In this document: piece by piece, positions 1 to 9,128 of the stretch
Layout of the letters: every line of letters starts with the position of its first letter
Position numbering within the stretch: position 1 is the stretch's first letter
Assembly: GCA_902767245.1 (NCBI GenBank)
Contig: CACXGO010000040.1
Location: forward strand, 1 to 57,223
Length of the DNA: 57,223 nucleotides
Reading direction: 5' to 3'
Source of the DNA: an uncultured Erysipelotrichaceae bacterium
Lineage (GTDB): Bacteria; Bacillota_I; Bacilli_A; RF39; UBA660
Notes under the pieces: generated by a model
Told to the model about the DNA's origin: nothing
The model's database searches: none
The model's input: the letters and a program-made list of their open reading frames with translations, nothing else
Made by a program: the position numbers and the translations under genes

Positions 1-724
1 CAACTTTTACATCGCGACTTATTTTTCCATCTTTATAATCAACTGCTCGATATCCTGGTTCTACATATTTTTCACCTTTATTAATGACTATTTCTTTATC
101 ACCTAATAAAGTAATTACTGGAACATTAGGATTCGTTATTCCACTTATTGTGCCACCTTTATCTGTTTCTGATACAATTATTAAACGGTAAGCTCTTTCT
201 TTAAAGTTATTGTCTACATAAACATCATAATTAACTCTATATATTCCTGGTTCAGTCCCAACTGCTCCTGATATTTTAACTTCGGCATCTCCTGTTAAAG
301 TATAATATTGTTCATTATAAATTTCACCTTTATTTAAAACGATAATATCATCACCTACTAATTTAATAATCTTTGTATTGTTTATTATAATTTTAGATTG
401 ATAATCATCACATTTTAAATATGGTTTATATATTAAATCACCATTTTCACTTACTATGATTACACCACTAGTTTTACTACATAATTCAGTACCTTTTATT
501 TCACCGAGTTTTGAAAGTTCAATATATTTTTGTCCACTAATTACCAACTTGTTGGCTGCAACATATTTTTTTGCCGCTTCTATGACTTGTGATTCTAATT
601 TACTAGAACTTTGACCACAACTTTTAAAGATTAGTAAAATAATAAGCGCTAATAAAAGTAATAGAATATATTTTCCATATTTTACAATAATCTGTTTTTT
701 ATCTAAATCATCTATTGAGTTCAT
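1..724 (-). CDS. Membrane-anchored Ig-like (DUF5011) protein, partial; paralogue of the C39 peptidase upstream
   Basis: Open reading frame running leftward off the window, so the C-terminus is missing. It starts at an ATG at 722-724 with AAGGAG about 6 nt before it, 10 nt after the stop of the preceding gene. The N-terminus reads MNSIDDLDKK, followed by one membrane segment rich in L/I (about residues 15-32) and an extracellular region. Near its visible end it carries a DUF5011-type Ig-like segment with GEKYVEPGYRAVDYKDGKIS, which is identical over that stretch to the neighbouring gene at 735-2597. The two are therefore a tandem duplication, and by analogy a C39 peptidase domain may lie off the window. 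Anchored on the outer face of the membrane. The function of the missing part is inference. Confidence 0.8.
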   Translation of the reverse strand, partial: MNSIDDLDKKQIIVKYGKYILLLLLALIILLIFKSCGQSSSKLESQVIEAAKKYVAANKLVISGQKYIELSKLGEIKGTELCSKTSGVIIVSENGDLIYKPYLKCDDYQSKIIINNTKIIKLVGDDIIVLNKGEIYNEQYYTLTGDAEVKISGAVGTEPGIYRVNYDVYVDNNFKERAYRLIIVSETDKGGTISGITNPNVPVITLLGDKEIVINKGEKYVEPGYRAVDYKDGKISRDVKV

Positions 725-734
725 ATATTTCTCC

Positions 735-2597
735 TTAATTACATACTGCAAATGCTTTTGAAACTCTTTTTTGTTGTAAAATTAAGCTTGCAGCAAATGT
801 TTGCTTATTATTTTTTGTATAAAAAGGGTCATTAACTGCTATTTTACCAGAACTATCAACACCTTTTAAAACAATATAATGGCCACCTGTAGAAAATTGA
901 CCTTTGCCCATAAATGCAATAATTGGTTTCCCACTTAATAATGTTTCTTTCATAGATGTTTCGGTAAGATTTACCCATTCACATGTAACTCCATATTTTG
1001 CTGCTGCTTTTGTCAATGCTGCTTTTCCAAATCCATTTCCATGAAAATAACCTAGACTATTTAACCATTCAAATAAATTTTGTGGATTTTGAGAAGTATT
1101 ACCAGTTAAATAAGCAATTACCATGGAAACACTTGTTGGTCCACAACCATATCCACTTACTGTTGTTGTTTTACCATTTCCCCATTTGATTGGTGTTTTA
1201 TAATTAGTTTGCAAATAAAGCGGAATATTCATGATTCCATTAGTCATGGTTCCACGATTACTTATATTATTAACATTACACTTTACGGTAGAAGAAATAT
1301 TTCCATATGTATCTTGCACTTGTACACTAACATCTGTTGCTAATTGGTAAATTTTATAATTTGACTCTTTTATAGAAACATCTGAACTATAATTTCTACC
1401 ATCAATTATATAATTATATCCTTTAATTCCGCTTTTATCTGAAGCTGTAACATAAACATTTGTATCTATTTTTGAAACTGATGCCACACAACTTACAGTT
1501 GGCGGTGTAATATCAACATCATTAACATCTACTTCTCTTACAACTACATTATTAGATGTATCATAAAAAGCAAATTTATATGTACCATTTTGTTTAACTG
1601 GATAAGAAATAGAAAAGCTATCATCTCTCTCACCATTTGGAAGTATCGTATGTGAATATCCTGTTCCAGTTATCTTTAAATCTATTGCAAACCCATTAAT
1701 TACTTTTTTTACTAATGAATCAACAACCATATCACTTTTTTTGTTAACGACTTTGATTGTTCTACCTTTTACAACTGATATTCCCCTAGAGTTAGTTACT
1801 TTATACACTAAAACATAAGTCCCAATTTTTTTCGTCATTGTTCTAGTATTAACATCATCTGTACGCTCAACTTTACGACTTATTTTACCATCTTTATAAT
1901 CAACCGCACGATATCCTGGTTCTACATATTTTTCACCACGCTCTAAAATCATGGTAGTATCACCTTTTAAGGTAAGAGTTGGTTTATCACTACTAGTAGC
2001 GCCACTATTGGTCGTCGTTTTATCATATTTTGTAATAATTACTTTTCTAATTAAGGTGTCTTTAATTTTACCATCTATTTTAACATCATAATAAATTGTA
2101 TAAATTCCTGGTGCACTTTTTACTTCGCCATTAGTAGTTACTTCTATAACATCTTCACTAAAATAGCCTTTTTCTTCATATATTTCACCATAGTTTAAAA
2201 TTGTTATTTCATCACCACTTAAAGAAATATATTTGTCACTATTGGAAACTAATTTAGTTTCATAGTCCAAACATTTTAAATAAGGAGTATATTTATTTTT
2301 GTTACCTTTTTTGGTTACAATTACACCACTGGCATTACTACAAAGCTCGGCACCATCAACTTCTCCTAATTCTCCAAGCGGTATATAAATTTCATCATTA
2401 ATTTCAATATGATTATTATTTATATATTTTTGTGCCAATTTCACAAGTTCATCTTCAGTGTCACCATAAGTGTGAGTATAATAGCTTATAATTAAAATTA
2501 TGGGAATTATTGGTAAAAGAAATATGGCATACTTAAGATAAGATAAAATTTCATTTTTCTTTTCTTCAAAATCAATAGTCCCCATTTTATCTAGCAT
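735..2597 (-). CDS. Membrane-anchored C39-family cysteine peptidase with Ig-like domains
   Basis: 620 residues. Order: short cytoplasmic N-terminus, one transmembrane helix (about 20-40), an unknown extracellular segment, DUF5011/Ig-like repeats (about 200-290, then a second Ig-like region about 290-440), and a C-terminal C39_2 papain-like peptidase (about 450-620). Catalytic Cys is in GYGCGPTSVSM, the His in GGHYIVLKG and the third residue in VNDPFY. The reading frame can extend to a GTG at 2606, but that codon lies within TTAGGTG. The ATG at 2597 has this SD at good spacing and is the better start. Follows yutD closely and precedes a paralogue. Probable role: surface peptidase or processing of exported proteins or peptidoglycan cross-bridges; the substrate is unknown. 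Confidence 0.85.
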   Translation of the reverse strand: MLDKMGTIDFEEKKNEILSYLKYAIFLLPIIPIILIISYYTHTYGDTEDELVKLAQKYINNNHIEINDEIYIPLGELGEVDGAELCSNASGVIVTKKGNKNKYTPYLKCLDYETKLVSNSDKYISLSGDEITILNYGEIYEEKGYFSEDVIEVTTNGEVKSAPGIYTIYYDVKIDGKIKDTLIRKVIITKYDKTTTNSGATSSDKPTLTLKGDTTMILERGEKYVEPGYRAVDYKDGKISRKVERTDDVNTRTMTKKIGTYVLVYKVTNSRGISVVKGRTIKVVNKKSDMVVDSLVKKVINGFAIDLKITGTGYSHTILPNGERDDSFSISYPVKQNGTYKFAFYDTSNNVVVREVDVNDVDITPPTVSCVASVSKIDTNVYVTASDKSGIKGYNYIIDGRNYSSDVSIKESNYKIYQLATDVSVQVQDTYGNISSTVKCNVNNISNRGTMTNGIMNIPLYLQTNYKTPIKWGNGKTTTVSGYGCGPTSVSMVIAYLTGNTSQNPQNLFEWLNSLGYFHGNGFGKAALTKAAAKYGVTCEWVNLTETSMKETLLSGKPIIAFMGKGQFSTGGHYIVLKGVDSSGKIAVNDPFYTKNNKQTFAASLILQQKRVSKAFAVCN

Positions 2598-2606
2598 TTT
2601 AAACAC

Positions 2607-2882
2607 CTAATCCTTCTTTAAAACAAAATATTTACATTCATATGCACAATAATTTTTTATATAGTCTTCCTTTTTTTGATAATCATTTATTTTATTGAAT
2701 AATTTATTATTTTTATTACAAAAACCTTTTAATCTTAATTTACCATAAGCCCAGTCACCAAGTATATAATCAAAATCATCATAATATTCTGTCATACATT
2801 TCTTGACTTCATCATAATCAAATCCATCTTTGTAATTTTCAATCAATTCATATTCATGTTCGTTAAGTATATATTTTTTCAT
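2607..2882 (-). CDS. yutD: YutD family protein
   Basis: 91 residues, the usual length for YutD (DUF1027). The family signature is plain: YDDFDYILGDWAYGKLRLKGF in the middle and a C-terminal YCAYECKYFVLKKD matching the YC-x-GC-x-YFVL-K end of the Bacillus protein. Its biochemical role is unknown in the family. It sits in a leftward cluster with yunB and a GH-like membrane protein; in Bacillus subtilis yutD and yunB are also near neighbours, so some local gene order may be conserved (from memory). Only a few bases separate it from the next gene, consistent with an operon. Confidence 0.85.
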   Translation of the reverse strand: MKKYILNEHEYELIENYKDGFDYDEVKKCMTEYYDDFDYILGDWAYGKLRLKGFCNKNNKLFNKINDYQKKEDYIKNYCAYECKYFVLKKD

Positions 2883-2891
2883 AAAAACCTC

Positions 2892-4547
2892 CTATAGTGC
2901 ACCAACTATTTCTTCATATTTTGGTATATATGATGATGCACTCCAAGTCATATAACCTCCTAATGCACCAGCGTCTTCTAAACCTTTAATTTGCTCTTTA
3001 ATTTTTTCGGGTCCATAAATAACTGATGGACTTTTACTTGTGTTATAAGCTTGAATCCAAGTTCTCATAATAGCTGGTGTTGGTATCTCACTTTGTCTTT
3101 TCATAGCATATTGACTTGCCCAAATGTAAAGTAAACGATAAGGATTTGTCCACACAACTTCTTCCATACCATATTGATGAGCTAAGAAATGATCTGGATA
3201 TGGCATTGCACTTATGACATCTACAACATTAGATATAGCTCCCCAATATTGACCATATGAATTTATATATTGGTGCGCACTTTCTCCAAATACATCAGCT
3301 GAAATATAAACACCTTTTTCATGTAAAATATCCGTTGCATACATTAAAAATGTTTGTATTGCTTGAAGCTTCGATATTTTATATGTATTTTTTAAATTAA
3401 TTGTCTTATTACTCTCTGCCGTAGATGTTCCATCAGGAAATCTAACATAATCAAATTGAATTTCATTGAAACCAAATAAATCAACGGCTTCTACAGCAAG
3501 ATTTATATTATATTCCCAAACATTAGTGCTATAAGCACTTGGCCAATATGAACCATTATGCTTATAAAAGTTACCATAATTATCAGTTATAGCATCTTTT
3601 ATATTATCTTTGGCATAACTTAAATCTTTAAATAAAGTTATTCTACCAATGACATAGTAACCATTATCTTTCAATTTTTGAATATAATTTTTATAATTTT
3701 CAACACTTGATATTGCATTTTTATAGCTTGTTGGAGTAATGCTTTTACTTACTTCTGATTTATATGCTAAAGAATCATCTTTAATATCAACTACAAAGGC
3801 ATTAACTTTTGTATTTTTAGCTAACTCTATATATTTATCGACGTTTCTAATTGCACTCACATTTAAATATAAAGCACGTACCTTTTCTGGCATTTGATTT
3901 TTTTCAAATTTTGGTTTTTCCCGCGGATAAAAGTCTAATTCACCAGCTTTGCCACCATAAGTGCTGCTTTTGGCCGCATGAATTTTATAAGTTCCTTCTT
4001 CATCGTAATTTTTTAAAGATTCTTCTTTTGAATCTACTAAATATTTAGATGAAACATAACCTTCATGTTCATTATAAGCAACCTTGTATTTTAAAGGACT
4101 CCCATTTTCTAATTTATCGAAGCCAATAATATTAAGTTCTGTTCCTTTTGGAATTATAGATTCTATTTTTGTATTATCACTTAATAAAGTTGTCATTGTC
4201 CTAACATAGATTTTTTCATTCAAAATAACATCACTATAATCATTGGTTATCGCTGATTTTTTTACATAATATTTTTTATTATTTATTTTAATCTTAGCAA
4301 ATTCATCTTCTTTTGAATCAACATAAAATAAAGCTTCCGTTCCTCTTAAAACTTTATCTACTTGATTTTTATCAGAATCATATAATTCAACATTAGAACT
4401 TGTACTAGCTAAATAAACCTTTTTCATTTCTGGATTTATTTTTTTTATTAAAAATATTAAACTATTTAATAAAAGTAATACCATTACAACTAAAGCAACT
4501 ATACAAATAAGAATACGATCATACCTCAATCTTAATCTCTTATTCAT
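2892..4547 (-). CDS. Membrane-anchored putative glycoside hydrolase (DUF4015/GH13_40-like) with SH3-like region
   Basis: 551 residues. A basic N-terminus and one transmembrane helix (about 10-32) are followed by an SH3-like region (about 45-175; two segments with the VDSKEDEFAKIKINNKKYYV type of pattern). Then comes a TIM-barrel-like domain of the PF13200 family (about 220-551): KVRALYLNVSAIRNVDKYI, VNAFVVDIKDDS, GRITLFKD, EIQFDYVRFPDG and a C-terminal GGYMTWSAS. The extracellular location fits binding or remodelling of a cell-wall or capsular polymer; the enzyme activity of this family is poorly defined. The frame extends to an ATG at 4559, but GGTGG lies just before the ATG at 4545-4547, which I choose as start. 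Confidence 0.82.
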   Translation of the reverse strand: MNKRLRLRYDRILICIVALVVMVLLLLNSLIFLIKKINPEMKKVYLASTSSNVELYDSDKNQVDKVLRGTEALFYVDSKEDEFAKIKINNKKYYVKKSAITNDYSDVILNEKIYVRTMTTLLSDNTKIESIIPKGTELNIIGFDKLENGSPLKYKVAYNEHEGYVSSKYLVDSKEESLKNYDEEGTYKIHAAKSSTYGGKAGELDFYPREKPKFEKNQMPEKVRALYLNVSAIRNVDKYIELAKNTKVNAFVVDIKDDSLAYKSEVSKSITPTSYKNAISSVENYKNYIQKLKDNGYYVIGRITLFKDLSYAKDNIKDAITDNYGNFYKHNGSYWPSAYSTNVWEYNINLAVEAVDLFGFNEIQFDYVRFPDGTSTAESNKTINLKNTYKISKLQAIQTFLMYATDILHEKGVYISADVFGESAHQYINSYGQYWGAISNVVDVISAMPYPDHFLAHQYGMEEVVWTNPYRLLYIWASQYAMKRQSEIPTPAIMRTWIQAYNTSKSPSVIYGPEKIKEQIKGLEDAGALGGYMTWSASSYIPKYEEIVGAL

Positions 4548-4589
4548 ATTATCCACCATTAATAGTATATCACATCTTTTAATAATATT

Positions 4590-5273
4590 CTATCTGTTTC
4601 CAACATAATAAGATGGAACTTTTCCCTCAACGAGTTTTAAAACTAATGGATATTCAACAACCGTTTTTTGAGTGCTAGAAATAAAAGGAATAATACTTTT
4701 AGTTGTAACCTCAACATAAATATATATTTTAAGTAAGGCATTATTTAGGCCATAATCTGTAACACTTGATTTAATGTCTGTTTTAACATCACCAATTAGC
4801 TTAATTCTAAATGGTATTTTGGGCCCACTATTTGCTAAAAATGAGCTACCAGTTAGATAGCCCATTGGAATATTTAATACTATTCCTTTTTTTAAGTTTT
4901 CATCATTATATTTTTCTAATATTTCTGCTTTAATATTATCAATATCACCAATCTCAATAGCTTTAAAATATTTTTGAATTCTTGCTGTTAAGGTAGTTAA
5001 TATTTCGTTTATTTTTTTGGTGTTATAAATGATAATATTATTATTTATTTTATATAAATCTTCGTTTTCTAAAGCTTCATCTTCTTTTAAAGCACTATTT
5101 ATAATCAAAGTTGCAAATTTACCTGCTTGCATTTCACTATAACTAATAATTAAAGGTTTTATATTAACAAATTTAACAAATAAAAAAACAAATAATATTA
5201 TTAAAACAATTGGTATTAAAATAAATAATTTTATTTTTTTTCTTTTAGGTCTTAAATGCATTCGCTTTTTCAA
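4590..5273 (-). CDS. yunB: YunB-like protein (sporulation-associated family)
   Basis: 227 residues with one N-terminal transmembrane helix (about 17-37) and an external domain. Family hallmarks are visible: SYSEMQAGKFATLIINSA, NIPMGYLTGSSFLANSGPKI and the C-terminal VPSYYVGN. In Bacillus subtilis YunB is needed for efficient sporulation; its molecular role is unclear. Start is a TTG (5271-5273) preceded by AGGTGAT; the next in-frame ATG would cut off the basic N-terminus. First gene of a leftward cluster that includes yutD. Its presence in what looks like a reduced gut-type Bacilli genome is notable (see findings). Confidence 0.85.
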   Translation of the reverse strand: MKKRMHLRPKRKKIKLFILIPIVLIILFVFLFVKFVNIKPLIISYSEMQAGKFATLIINSALKEDEALENEDLYKINNNIIIYNTKKINEILTTLTARIQKYFKAIEIGDIDNIKAEILEKYNDENLKKGIVLNIPMGYLTGSSFLANSGPKIPFRIKLIGDVKTDIKSSVTDYGLNNALLKIYIYVEVTTKSIIPFISSTQKTVVEYPLVLKLVEGKVPSYYVGNR

Positions 5274-5346
5274 ATTATCACCTATTTAATTTTATGCTTT
5301 AGGTATAATTTTTTTAATAAAACAAATAATAGAAATGGTGGTAAAC

Positions 5347-5796
5347 ATGAAAATAAAAGATATAATGACAAAAGATATTGTTTCTTCAGACATTGATTCA
5401 TCAATTAAAGATGCAGCTTTACTTATGCTAAATTATGACATAGGATTTCTACCAATTAAAAAAGGTAATAAAATTGTTGGATGTTTAACCGATCGTGATT
5501 TAGTAATTTATGGAATTGCTAATGATAATAAGGAACTATCAAATTCAATGAAAAATACTTTAATTACAATTGACGAAAATGAAAACGTATTAAAAGCAAT
5601 AGAAATAATGAAGAATTTTAAAATAAGACGTTTGCTTGTAAAAAATGGAAAAAAACTTACGGGTATTATTTCTTTATCAGATATTATTAGTAAATATGAT
5701 AAAAACAAAGATATTATTGAGATGCTAAAATGTATTTTTTCAATTGATAAAAATGCAAATACATCTGATTTAAAAGTTAATGATTTTGAACTTTAA
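5347..5796 (+). CDS. CBS-domain-pair protein
   Basis: 149 residues made almost entirely of two CBS motifs: KIKDIMTKDIVSSDIDSSI to LTDRDLVIYGIA, then MKNTLITIDENENVLKAI to LTGIISLSDII. CBS pairs usually bind adenosine nucleotides and act as energy or ligand sensors; the partner is unknown. The frame begins at 5335 but GGTGG at 5336-5340 serves the ATG at 5347. A TATAAT lies at 5304-5309. It is divergent from yunB and convergent with trxB, with a terminator of its own, so it is a single-gene unit. Confidence 0.85.
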   Translation: MKIKDIMTKDIVSSDIDSSIKDAALLMLNYDIGFLPIKKGNKIVGCLTDRDLVIYGIANDNKELSNSMKNTLITIDENENVLKAIEIMKNFKIRRLLVKNGKKLTGIISLSDIISKYDKNKDIIEMLKCIFSIDKNANTSDLKVNDFEL

Positions 5797-5807
5797 TTTC
5801 ATAATTT

Positions 5808-5840
5808 AAGATATTTAGTGATTACTAAATATCTTTTTTT
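5808..5840 (+). terminator. Intrinsic terminator after CBS gene
   Basis: A 12-bp stem (AAGATATTTAGT / ACTAAATATCTT) with a GATT loop followed by a T-run, 12 nt after the CBS-gene stop codon. Confidence 0.85.
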
Positions 5841-5845
5841 GCATT

Positions 5846-5872
5846 AAAAAAGTTTGTGATTACACAAACTTT
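5846..5872 (-). terminator. Intrinsic terminator of the nrd-trxB operon
   Basis: On the minus strand AAAGTTTGTG-TAAT-CACAAACTTTTTT, immediately after the trxB stop; back to back with the CBS-gene terminator. Confidence 0.85.
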
Positions 5873-6749
5873 ATTTTAAATATGAAATAGCATTTATGGC
5901 AGCAATAGTGCCATCATTAGTTGCGGTTGTAAGTTGTCTCACATTTTTTGTTCGAACATCTCCAGCCACAAATATTCCATCAATATTAGTATTCATATCA
6001 TCTGATTTAATATAACCGTAATTATCAATACTAACTAGATCTTTAAATATTTTTGAAGTTGGAATACGACCTATTGATAAAAATACTCCATCTAGTTCAA
6101 TATCTTTTTCGCCGTTTATTTGAATTCCTTTAAATAATCCGTTTTCTTCTAAATATTTTGAAACTTTACTTGATAAAATGATTTCAACATTTTTCTTTTC
6201 TTTAACTTCGTTTATATATTTTTCTTCTCCTGTTAAATGATCTAAATCTTGAATGATAATCACTTTTCTACATAAATCAGCTAAAGAAATAGCATTAATT
6301 AATGCACTATTTCCTCCACCAATAACACCAACTATTTTATTTTTATAAAATGCTCCATCGCAAGAAACACAAAAATGAATCCCAGAACCTATTAATTCTT
6401 CTTCATTTTCTAAATTTAATTTTCGATATTCGCATCCTGTTGCAATAATAATAGATTTAGCTTGATATTTATTTGAATCAGTAATAACATCTTTATTTTT
6501 AGTTATTTCTAACACTTCTTCGATTGCAATTTCACAATCCAAAGCTTCTACTTGTTCATATAAATTGTTAGCAAGTTCTGTTCCGCTTATGGCTTTAAAA
6601 CCAGGATAGTTTTCAACGAGTGGTGATGAGGCTATTTGACCTCCTATTCCCTCTTTTTCAATCAATAAAACTTTTTTATTAGCTCTTCTTAAGTAGATTG
6701 CGGCTGTAAGACCTGCTGGTCCCGCACCGATAATAATTGTATCGTACAT
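5871..6749 (-). CDS. trxB: Thioredoxin-disulfide reductase
   Basis: 292 residues. Reduces thioredoxin-like proteins using NADPH and FAD. N-terminal FAD-binding GAGPAGLTAAIYLRR, redox-active CVSC in the NADPH domain (CVSCDGAFY, the usual place of CATC), the NADPH-binding GVIGGGNSA, and the C-terminal FVAGDVR FAD motif. Its ATG overlaps the stop of nrdD by one base (TAATG), so the two are translationally coupled. Together with the redoxin domain at the end of NrdD this suggests the reductase feeds electrons to ribonucleotide reduction. That link is inference from context. Confidence 0.95.
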   Translation of the reverse strand: MYDTIIIGAGPAGLTAAIYLRRANKKVLLIEKEGIGGQIASSPLVENYPGFKAISGTELANNLYEQVEALDCEIAIEEVLEITKNKDVITDSNKYQAKSIIIATGCEYRKLNLENEEELIGSGIHFCVSCDGAFYKNKIVGVIGGGNSALINAISLADLCRKVIIIQDLDHLTGEEKYINEVKEKKNVEIILSSKVSKYLEENGLFKGIQINGEKDIELDGVFLSIGRIPTSKIFKDLVSIDNYGYIKSDDMNTNIDGIFVAGDVRTKNVRQLTTATNDGTIAAINAISYLK

Positions 6750-9115
6750 TATTTTGACTCGATAAATTTTTTAATGTTTGATAAATTAGCATGTTTTTCT
6801 ACTTCACCTTTTTTAATAACTATCAAAGTTGGAGCTTGTTTAACACCTAATTTTTTAGTTAAATCTACTTCTTCTTCAGCATCTACAAATTGATATTTGA
6901 TTTTAGCTTTGTCTAATAAAGTTTTTGCCATTTTACAGTTTGGGCATGTTTTAGTTCCAAAAAGCATAATTCCGTCTTTAACGTCTTCTACTTTTTCATT
7001 AGTGCAATTTTGTTCGCAAGCGCATTTTTCAATATGATTAGCATGATCTAATTCTTCATATTCACATCTGCTATCATATTCGCTTCTTTTTCCGTCATTC
7101 CAATTTTTAATTGGACGATAGTATCCAGTTATACGGCTATAAACTTCTGCTTCTTCGCCACACTCTGGACATGTAAAGTGTTCTCCAGCCATATATCCAT
7201 GATTTTTACATACTGAATATGTTGGTGATAATGTATAGTAAGGTAAACGATAATTTTCAGCAATCGTTCTAACTAACTTAGCTGCTGCTTTCCAATCAGT
7301 TAATCTTTCACCTAAGAATGCATGGAAAACAGTTCCTGATGTGTAAAGTGTTTGAAGTTCATCTTGAACATCTAAAGCAGCAAATATATCTTTTGTATAA
7401 TCTACTGGTAAATGTGATGAATTTGTATAGTAAGGTTTTTGGCCTTCTTTTGCTGCTGTAATAATATCAGGATATTGTTCAACATCATGTTTTGCAAAAC
7501 GATATGTTGTTGATTCAGCTGGTGTTGCTTCTAAGTTATAAAGATCACCATATTCCTCTTGATAATCTGATAATTTCTCACGCATGAAGTTTAAAACTTC
7601 TTTAGCAAATTTTTGGGTTCTAACACTTGTCAAATCTTCTTTTAACCATTTTGCATTTAAACCTACTTCATTCATACCAATTAAACCAATTGTTGAAAAG
7701 TGATTATTAAATGTTCCTAAATAACGTTTTGTATATGGATAAAGTCCTTCATCAAGTAATTTTGTAATAACATTTCGTTTTACTTTTAAACTACGAGCAG
7801 ATATATCCATTAAACGAGTTAAACGACGATAGAAATCTTTTTCATCAGTTGCTAAATATGCAATTCTTGGTAAGTTAATTGTAACAACACCAACAGATCC
7901 TGTTGATTCTCCACTACCAAAGAAGCCACCTGATTTTTTTCTTAATTCTCTTAAGTCTAATCTTAAACGGCAGCACATACTTCGAACATCACTTGGTTCC
8001 ATATCACTATTGATGTAATTTGAAAAATAAGGTGTTCCATACTTTGCTGTCATTTCAAACAATAATTTGTTGTTTTCTGTTTCACTCCAATCAAAATCAC
8101 GAGTAATTGAATATGTTGGAATTGGATATTGGAATCCACGACCATTAGCGTCGCCTTCAATCATAATTTCAATGAAAGCTTTGTTTACCATATCCATTTC
8201 TTTCTGGCAATCTTTGTACTTGAAATCCATTTCCTTACCACCAACAATAGCATTAAGTTCTGCTAAGTCATTTGGTACTGTCCAATCTAAAGTAATATTT
8301 GTGAATGGTGCTTGAGTTCCCCATCTACTTGGGGTATTAACACCATAAATAAATGATTGTAAACTTTGCTTTACTTCTTTATAAGTTAAGTTATCAGCTT
8401 TAACAAATGGTGCCAAATAAGTATCAAATGATGAGAATGCTTGAGCTCCAGCCCATTCGTTTTGCATTATTCCTAAAAAATTAACCATTTGATTACAAAG
8501 AGTTGCTAAATGTTTTGCTGGAGATGATGTAATCTTTCCAGGTACTCCACCTAAACCTTCTTGAATTAATTGTTTCAAACTCCAACCAGCACAATAACCA
8601 CTAAGCATTGATAAGTCATGAATATGAATATCTGCATTTCTGTGAGCATTTGCAATTTCTTCATCATATACTTCACTTAACCAATAATTAGCTGTAATAG
8701 CCCCAGAGTTACTTAAAATTAACCCTCCAATTGAGTATGTAACTGTTGAGTTTTCTTTAACTCGCCAGTCAGTTACATTAATATAGCTATTTACAACATC
8801 ACGATAGTTAAGTACTGCGCCTTGCATATTACGCATTTTTTCATGTTGCTTACGATACAAAATATATGCTTTAGCAACTTCAGCATAACCAGCATTTGAA
8901 AGGATATTTTCAACACTATCTTGAATATCTTCAACTTTAATAGCATTATTTTTAATATTAGCTTGAAAATTAGCGGTTACTTTTAAAGCAAGTAAATCAA
9001 TAACATCATCATTATATTCTGTCTCGGTTGCTTCAAAAGCTCTTCTAATAGCACTTTTAATCCTTTCAATATCAAATTCAACTGTTTTTCCTTCTCTAGT
9101 TTTTACTTTATACAT
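6749..9115 (-). CDS. nrdD: Anaerobic (class III) ribonucleoside-triphosphate reductase with C-terminal redoxin domain
   Basis: 788 residues. Reduces NTPs to dNTPs with a glycyl radical. An ATP-cone (about 1-90, VKTREGKTVEFDIERI) precedes the barrel (IHDLSMLSGYCAGWSL; GSVGVVTINLPRIAY). Zinc-binding cysteines lie in the C-terminal part (HFTCPECGEE), and the glycyl-radical motif is SRITGYYRPIKNWNDGK. An extra C-terminal domain of about 75 residues (MLFGTKTCPNCKMAKTLL ... KQAPTLIVI) is a glutaredoxin/thioredoxin fold with a CPNC active site and a cis-Pro. The upstream frame to 9151 is ignored: AGGAGG at 9122-9127 sets the ATG at 9115. It sits between nrdG and trxB in one operon, and I infer the fused redoxin is the electron donor. 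Confidence 0.95.
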   Translation of the reverse strand: MYKVKTREGKTVEFDIERIKSAIRRAFEATETEYNDDVIDLLALKVTANFQANIKNNAIKVEDIQDSVENILSNAGYAEVAKAYILYRKQHEKMRNMQGAVLNYRDVVNSYINVTDWRVKENSTVTYSIGGLILSNSGAITANYWLSEVYDEEIANAHRNADIHIHDLSMLSGYCAGWSLKQLIQEGLGGVPGKITSSPAKHLATLCNQMVNFLGIMQNEWAGAQAFSSFDTYLAPFVKADNLTYKEVKQSLQSFIYGVNTPSRWGTQAPFTNITLDWTVPNDLAELNAIVGGKEMDFKYKDCQKEMDMVNKAFIEIMIEGDANGRGFQYPIPTYSITRDFDWSETENNKLLFEMTAKYGTPYFSNYINSDMEPSDVRSMCCRLRLDLRELRKKSGGFFGSGESTGSVGVVTINLPRIAYLATDEKDFYRRLTRLMDISARSLKVKRNVITKLLDEGLYPYTKRYLGTFNNHFSTIGLIGMNEVGLNAKWLKEDLTSVRTQKFAKEVLNFMREKLSDYQEEYGDLYNLEATPAESTTYRFAKHDVEQYPDIITAAKEGQKPYYTNSSHLPVDYTKDIFAALDVQDELQTLYTSGTVFHAFLGERLTDWKAAAKLVRTIAENYRLPYYTLSPTYSVCKNHGYMAGEHFTCPECGEEAEVYSRITGYYRPIKNWNDGKRSEYDSRCEYEELDHANHIEKCACEQNCTNEKVEDVKDGIMLFGTKTCPNCKMAKTLLDKAKIKYQFVDAEEEVDLTKKLGVKQAPTLIVIKKGEVEKHANLSNIKKFIESK

Positions 9116-9128
9116 TTTTCTTACCTCC

